Assembly (NCBI GenBank): GCA_039679375.1
Contig: JBDKVA010000154.1
Location: 1-17,304 of the forward strand
Source of the DNA: JBDKVA01 sp039679375
GTDB taxonomy: Bacteria; Bacillota; Clostridia; Acetivibrionales; DTU013
Direction of reading: 5' to 3'
DNA length: 17,304 bases
How positions within the stretch are numbered: the stretch's first letter is position 1; the number at the start of each line of letters is the position of its first letter. A program made the translations under genes and the position numbers. Below, one piece after another: positions 14,104 to 17,304 of this stretch. The notes beneath the pieces are model-generated. The model made no database searches. It was not told the DNA's origin and worked only from the letters and a program-made list of their open reading frames with translations.

Positions 14104-16410
14104 ATGAATGAAATAGAAGAAAGAAAAGAAAAAATAGTAGGCTTTATGACAGAAGATGCCTATAGGCCGCTAAAACTGGAAGAGCTTGCAGTCATGCTCG
14201 ATGTGCCGCGGGAGGACCGCAAACTGTTGGCTGACCTTCTTTTGGAGCTGGAGCAGGATGGCGTCATCTATAAGACAAACAAGGACAAATACGGGCTCCC
14301 CGGTAAAATGAACCTGGCAGTCGGCCGCATTCAGGGGAATGAGAGGGGTTATGGCTTCCTGATACCGGATAATGAGCAGGATAAGGATATATTTATCCCG
14401 GCAGACGGTATGGCAGGTGCGATGCACAATGACAGGGCTATTGCGAGAATAACGGCAAAAGGAACAGGTGAAAAGCGCTCCGAGGGCGAAATCATCAAGA
14501 TACTGAAAAGAGCAAACACAAGAATTGTCGGTACATTTGAAAATAGCAGGTATTTTGGGTTTGTTGTACCGGACGACCGGAAAATAACGGGAGACGTTTT
14601 TATTCCAAAGGATGAGATCAACGGTGCAAAACCGGGCTACAAGGTAATTGCAGAGATCGTCAAGTGGCCGGGGAACAGGCGCAACGCCGAGGGAAAAATC
14701 ATCGAAATCATTGGAGACAGCAACGACCCGGGGACGGATATACTGTCCATCCTCAAAGCATATGACCTGAAGGAAACGTTCCCGGAGGATGTGGTAAGAC
14801 AGTCTGAGAGCATAAAGGAAAAAATAGATAAAAAAATGCTGGAGGACAGGCACGATCTTCGGAAACTCAGAATGGTGACCATAGACGGCGAGGATGCAAA
14901 GGATCTTGACGATGCCGTATCTGTTGAAAAGCTGCAGGACGGCTACAGGCTGGGTGTACATATAGCGGACGTCAGCAGCTATGTGGCGGAAGGGTCGCCA
15001 TTGGATGCCGAAGCCCTTAAGCGTGGCACAAGCGTTTATCTTGTAGACAGGGTAATACCCATGCTGCCTGCCAGGCTTTCAAATGGTGTATGCAGCCTGA
15101 ACCCCCATGTGGACAGGCTTGCCTTTACAGTTATGATGGATTTGGACAGGAATGGAAAAGTGGTCAGCCATGATATTTTTGAAAGCGTCATCAATATTGA
15201 TGAGAGAATGACTTATACCAACGTGTTCAAGCTGCTGGAAGATGAAGATGAGGAGCTTTCCGTAAGATATGACTATCTGCTGGAGGACTTCAGGCAGATG
15301 AAGGAACTGGCGCTGATCCTCCGTAAGAAAAGGATGGACAGGGGCGCCATCGATTTTGATTTTGACGAGGCTAAGATCATACTTGATGAAAAAGGTAAGC
15401 CGACCGAAGTAAGAAGATATGAGACAACGATAGCAAACAGGATCATTGAAGAATTTATGCTGGTGTGCAACGAGACGGTGGCAGAGCATTTCCACTGGGC
15501 CGGGCTGCCTTTTGTTTTCAGAGTGCACGAAGAGCCGGACAGTGAAAAAATAATGGCTTTTGCCGAGTTTTCAAGGAATCTGGGATATACATTGAAAGGT
15601 ACAAATAAAATCCATCCTCGGGCGCTGCAGGATCTGCTGGACAAGGTAAAGGGAACCAGGGAGGAAACAATTGTGAGCACCGTCATGCTGCGTTCTCTGG
15701 CAAAGGCAAGGTACAGCCATCAGAATCTTGGACATTTCGGCCTGGCTGCCAAATTCTACTGTCACTTTACTTCACCGATTAGAAGATATCCAGATCTGAT
15801 TATACACAGGCTGATGAAGGAGGAATTAAAGGAGAGCCTGTCCGATAAGCGTGAGGAAGAGCTTACCCTGAAGCTTCCCGAGATCGCAAGGCAGTGTTCC
15901 GAGAGGGAGAGAGCCGCCGATGAAGCTGAACGCGAAACCGAGGACCTGAAGAAGGTCGAATTCATGAAGGACCATGTAGGTGAGGTCTTTGACGGGATCA
16001 TTTCAAATGTCACCTCATTTGGAATGTTTGTCGAGCTTGAAAATACCATAGAAGGTCTCGTGAAGGTAAGCAATATGGAGGATGATTATTACATATTCGA
16101 CAGTGCCCATTACTGCCTGACAGGCGAGCGTACAAAAAAGAATTACCGCATAGGCGATATGATCCGGGTACGTCTGTCACGCGCAGATGTCGCAGCAAGG
16201 CAGCTTGATTTCATGATTGAGGAAGAAAAAAGGAAACCGGTAAGGCAAATTACCGGCAGTAAAGAGAAGGCCAAAGATTCCAGGTCTGCGGGAAAATCAA
16301 AGGCACCGAAGGCGCCAAGAACGCCTAAGGCGCTCAGAGCACCCAGACCGCCCAAAGTAACAAAGGCCAGGAAGGCACAAAAAATACCAAAGAAGCCCAG
16401 GGCTTTATAA
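14104..16410 (+). CDS. rnr: Ribonuclease R
   Basis: RNase R is a processive 3'-5' exoribonuclease that degrades structured RNA, rRNA and tagged messages. From ATG 14104 it has 768 residues. Domains in order are an N-terminal winged helix (about 5-62, LKLEELAVMLDVPREDRKLL), two cold-shock/OB domains (about 70-200, GYGFLIPDNEQDKDIFIP and YFGFVVPDDRKITGDVFIP), the RNB catalytic domain (about 245-570) and S1 (about 626-709, FDGIISNVTSFGMFVELE). The catalytic Asp cluster is D261, D267, D269, D270, with the same spacing as D272, D278, D280, D281 of the Escherichia coli enzyme. A Lys/Arg/Ala/Pro-rich tail of about 57 residues follows, as in many RNase R proteins. AAAGGA (14091-14096) lies 7 bases before the ATG; an upstream GTG at 14038 falls in the promoter. 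The usual downstream partner smpB is not next. Confidence 0.96.
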   Translation: MNEIEERKEKIVGFMTEDAYRPLKLEELAVMLDVPREDRKLLADLLLELEQDGVIYKTNKDKYGLPGKMNLAVGRIQGNERGYGFLIPDNEQDKDIFIPADGMAGAMHNDRAIARITAKGTGEKRSEGEIIKILKRANTRIVGTFENSRYFGFVVPDDRKITGDVFIPKDEINGAKPGYKVIAEIVKWPGNRRNAEGKIIEIIGDSNDPGTDILSILKAYDLKETFPEDVVRQSESIKEKIDKKMLEDRHDLRKLRMVTIDGEDAKDLDDAVSVEKLQDGYRLGVHIADVSSYVAEGSPLDAEALKRGTSVYLVDRVIPMLPARLSNGVCSLNPHVDRLAFTVMMDLDRNGKVVSHDIFESVINIDERMTYTNVFKLLEDEDEELSVRYDYLLEDFRQMKELALILRKKRMDRGAIDFDFDEAKIILDEKGKPTEVRRYETTIANRIIEEFMLVCNETVAEHFHWAGLPFVFRVHEEPDSEKIMAFAEFSRNLGYTLKGTNKIHPRALQDLLDKVKGTREETIVSTVMLRSLAKARYSHQNLGHFGLAAKFYCHFTSPIRRYPDLIIHRLMKEELKESLSDKREEELTLKLPEIARQCSERERAADEAERETEDLKKVEFMKDHVGEVFDGIISNVTSFGMFVELENTIEGLVKVSNMEDDYYIFDSAHYCLTGERTKKNYRIGDMIRVRLSRADVAARQLDFMIEEEKRKPVRQITGSKEKAKDSRSAGKSKAPKAPRTPKALRAPRPPKVTKARKAQKIPKKPRAL

Positions 16411-16518
16411 TTGAGCGATGAAATCACAAAATCTCATTCAATATGGATATAAATTAAAAGCGCTAAGGCACTTAAGCCCCGCGCTCTAAATTTTCGGGAT
16501 ACAGCCCGCCATCGATCT
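16411..16518. other. Intergenic stretch between convergent rnr and HPr-like genes
   Basis: No gene here. A hairpin AGCGC (16459-16463) with GCGCT (16481-16485), with an inner GGC/GCC pair, lies centrally but has only a poor T run. A short CGGG/CCCG stem (16495-16508) is followed on the - strand by AAAATTT. Either could serve as a weak terminator for one of the converging genes. Confidence 0.35.
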
Positions 16519-16746
16519 CTATACGATGAAGGATTTAATTTCACTGATGAAATTATCACAGTCATCCATATGTACTTCTACTCTGATCGGCTTGCTGAGA
16601 TCCAGGCTGAATATACCCATTATAGACTTGGCATCAACCACATAACGGCCGGATGCTAAATCCACATCAAAATCATACTGGTTTACTATGTTTACAAAAT
16701 CCTTGACATCATTGATGGATCTGAGCATAATGTTGAATGCCTTCAT
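16519..16746 (-). CDS. HPr-like domain protein lacking the active-site histidine
   Basis: This 75-residue protein resembles HPr, the phosphocarrier of the sugar phosphotransferase system. The clearest match is VVDAKSIMGIFSLDLSKPIR, which corresponds to the regulatory Ser46 region of HPr (S41 here), and the overall size and strand-helix order fit. The His15 region, normally GIHARPA, is replaced by SINDVKDFV with no histidine, so it cannot pass a phosphate from Enzyme I by the usual reaction. It may be a structural or regulatory relative, perhaps like Crh, in which His15 is also replaced and Ser46 is phosphorylated, though it is not close enough to call Crh. The ATG at 16746 is preceded by GGAGG (16758-16762) at 11 bases. 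It is divergent from mtaB and has its own promoter. Confidence 0.8.
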   Translation of the reverse strand: MKAFNIMLRSINDVKDFVNIVNQYDFDVDLASGRYVVDAKSIMGIFSLDLSKPIRVEVHMDDCDNFISEIKSFIV

Positions 16747-16792
16747 TTTATATAGAGCCTCCGTTCTTTTTCATAATCGGTTTTACAGTTAA

Positions 16793-16821
16793 ATGATATC
16801 CTGTTTTTGGCAGCAAGTCAA
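16793..16821 (-). promoter_or_regulatory. Promoter for the HPr-like gene
   Basis: Read on the - strand, TTGACT (16821-16816) and TATCAT (16798-16793) are 17 bases apart, a near-consensus vegetative promoter. The ribosome binding site follows at 16762-16758. Confidence 0.6.
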
Positions 16822-16829
16822 TTACGTTA

Positions 16830-16858
16830 TTGTTAAAAATGTTTTAAATATTTATAAT
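16830..16858 (+). promoter_or_regulatory. Promoter for mtaB
   Basis: TTGTTA (16830-16835) and a perfect TATAAT (16853-16858) are 17 bases apart. It lies back to back with the HPr-like promoter, the two -35 boxes being only 8 bases apart. A second TATAAT at 16879-16884 has no matching -35. Downstream, ATTGAA (16883-16888) and TTCAAT (16894-16899) form a 6-base inverted repeat with a 5-base spacer, in the leader of the transcript. Confidence 0.6.
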
Positions 16859-16917
16859 ATAAGCAATGCATTTGCGGATATAATTGAAGTGAGTTCAATC
16901 AACCAATCGGAGGCATC

Positions 16918-17304
16918 ATGAACAGGGTAGCTTTTTATACTTTAGGCTGTAAAGTGAATCAATATGAAACAGAGGTTATGGCGGAGGCTTTTGAAAGTGA
17001 GGGCTACGAGCAGGTAAGCTTTGAAGAGGCTGCGGATGTTTATGTGATCAATACCTGTACGGTTACGGGGCTCAGCGCACGGAAGTCACGGCAGGCCATA
17101 CGCAGGGCAAAGCAGCTGAATCCTGAGGCAATCGTTGCAGCGGTGGGCTGCTACCCGCAAACGGCCAGGGCTGAGGTAGAAGAGCTGCCGGAGGTCGATA
17201 TCATAGCGGGGACGGCCGACAGGATGAAGATACCAGAGTATGTAGAGGCATTCAGGGCTGGAAACGGGAAAATATCCGCAGTCGGCAATATTATGAAAAC
17301 ACAT
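16918..17304 (+). CDS. mtaB: MtaB-type tRNA methylthiotransferase, 3'-truncated by window edge
   Basis: The 129 visible residues are the N-terminal methylthiotransferase (UPF0004) domain of a radical-SAM enzyme. MtaB adds a methylthio group to threonylcarbamoyl-adenosine at position 37 of tRNAs (t6A to ms2t6A). The three conserved cysteines that hold the auxiliary iron-sulfur cluster are C11 (TLGCKVNQYE), C47 (VINTCTVTGLSARKSRQ) and C78 (VGCYPQ). The pattern LGCKVNQYE and TCTVT-x-x-A-x-x-K matches MtaB rather than MiaB or RimO, which read LGCxxNxxDSE. The radical-SAM CxxxCxxC motif and TRAM domain lie beyond the window. The ATG at 16918 has GGAGG at 16909-16913, a short 4-base gap, but no other start fits. 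The frame runs without a stop to 17304. Confidence 0.92.
   Translation, partial: MNRVAFYTLGCKVNQYETEVMAEAFESEGYEQVSFEEAADVYVINTCTVTGLSARKSRQAIRRAKQLNPEAIVAAVGCYPQTARAEVEELPEVDIIAGTADRMKIPEYVEAFRAGNGKISAVGNIMKTH

Noticed and set aside
14170..14961. 263-residue - strand frame opposite rnr
   Set aside because: It lies wholly within the RNase R gene on the other strand; the composition is that of a shadow frame rich in Tyr, Phe, Cys and Arg.
17086..17304. 72-residue - strand frame at the right edge
   Set aside because: It is the mirror of the mtaB coding region, which shows three conserved cysteines and a clear start.

Overview
The window reads as a chromosomal segment of a Firmicute, most likely class Clostridia. 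The reasons are strong purine-rich ribosome binding sites (GGAGG), frequent TTG and GTG starts, a YesM/YesN-type two-component pair, a lipoprotein adaptor in a Gram-positive setting, and the eno-secG-rnr gene order followed by mtaB. I cannot name the genus from sequence alone. No rRNA, tRNA, CRISPR array, phage or transposase gene was seen.

Layout: (a) 2-1986, an AT-rich two-gene unit on the + strand: the 3' part of a beta-propeller-like protein cut by the window edge, then a secreted M23/LytM-type peptidase, closed by a terminator. (b) 2124-2737, a toxin-antitoxin pair: an RHH-like antitoxin overlapping a MazF/PemK-type RNase by 7 bases, with a good promoter. (c) 2760-6372 on the - strand, a YesM-type sensor histidine kinase followed by a YesN-type AraC response regulator; a compound inverted repeat of about 120 bases lies between them. 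(d) 6552-12178 on the + strand, divergent from the kinase, a four-gene ABC export module: lipoprotein HlyD/MacA-type adaptor, 951-residue FtsX-type permease, and two MacB/LolD-type ATPases, the second with a SpoVT/AbrB-like C-terminal tail. (e) 12316-16410, housekeeping genes enolase, SecG and RNase R, each with its own promoter signal, with clear terminators after eno and secG. (f) 16519-16746 on the - strand, an HPr-like protein without the phosphorylatable histidine, divergent from mtaB, which runs off the right edge.

How the genes may work together: the kinase-regulator pair is placed back to back with the exporter operon across one 170-base intergenic region, so the simplest reading is that an extracellular signal read by the kinase controls the exporter. 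Its substrate (peptide, antibiotic, lipid or lipoprotein) cannot be told from sequence. The most unusual material is the exporter module itself (adaptor without an outer membrane, one permease with two distinct ATPases, one of them carrying a DNA-binding-like tail), the compound palindrome between kinase and regulator, a heptanucleotide tandem repeat at the permease-ATPase junction, and the histidine-less HPr homologue.
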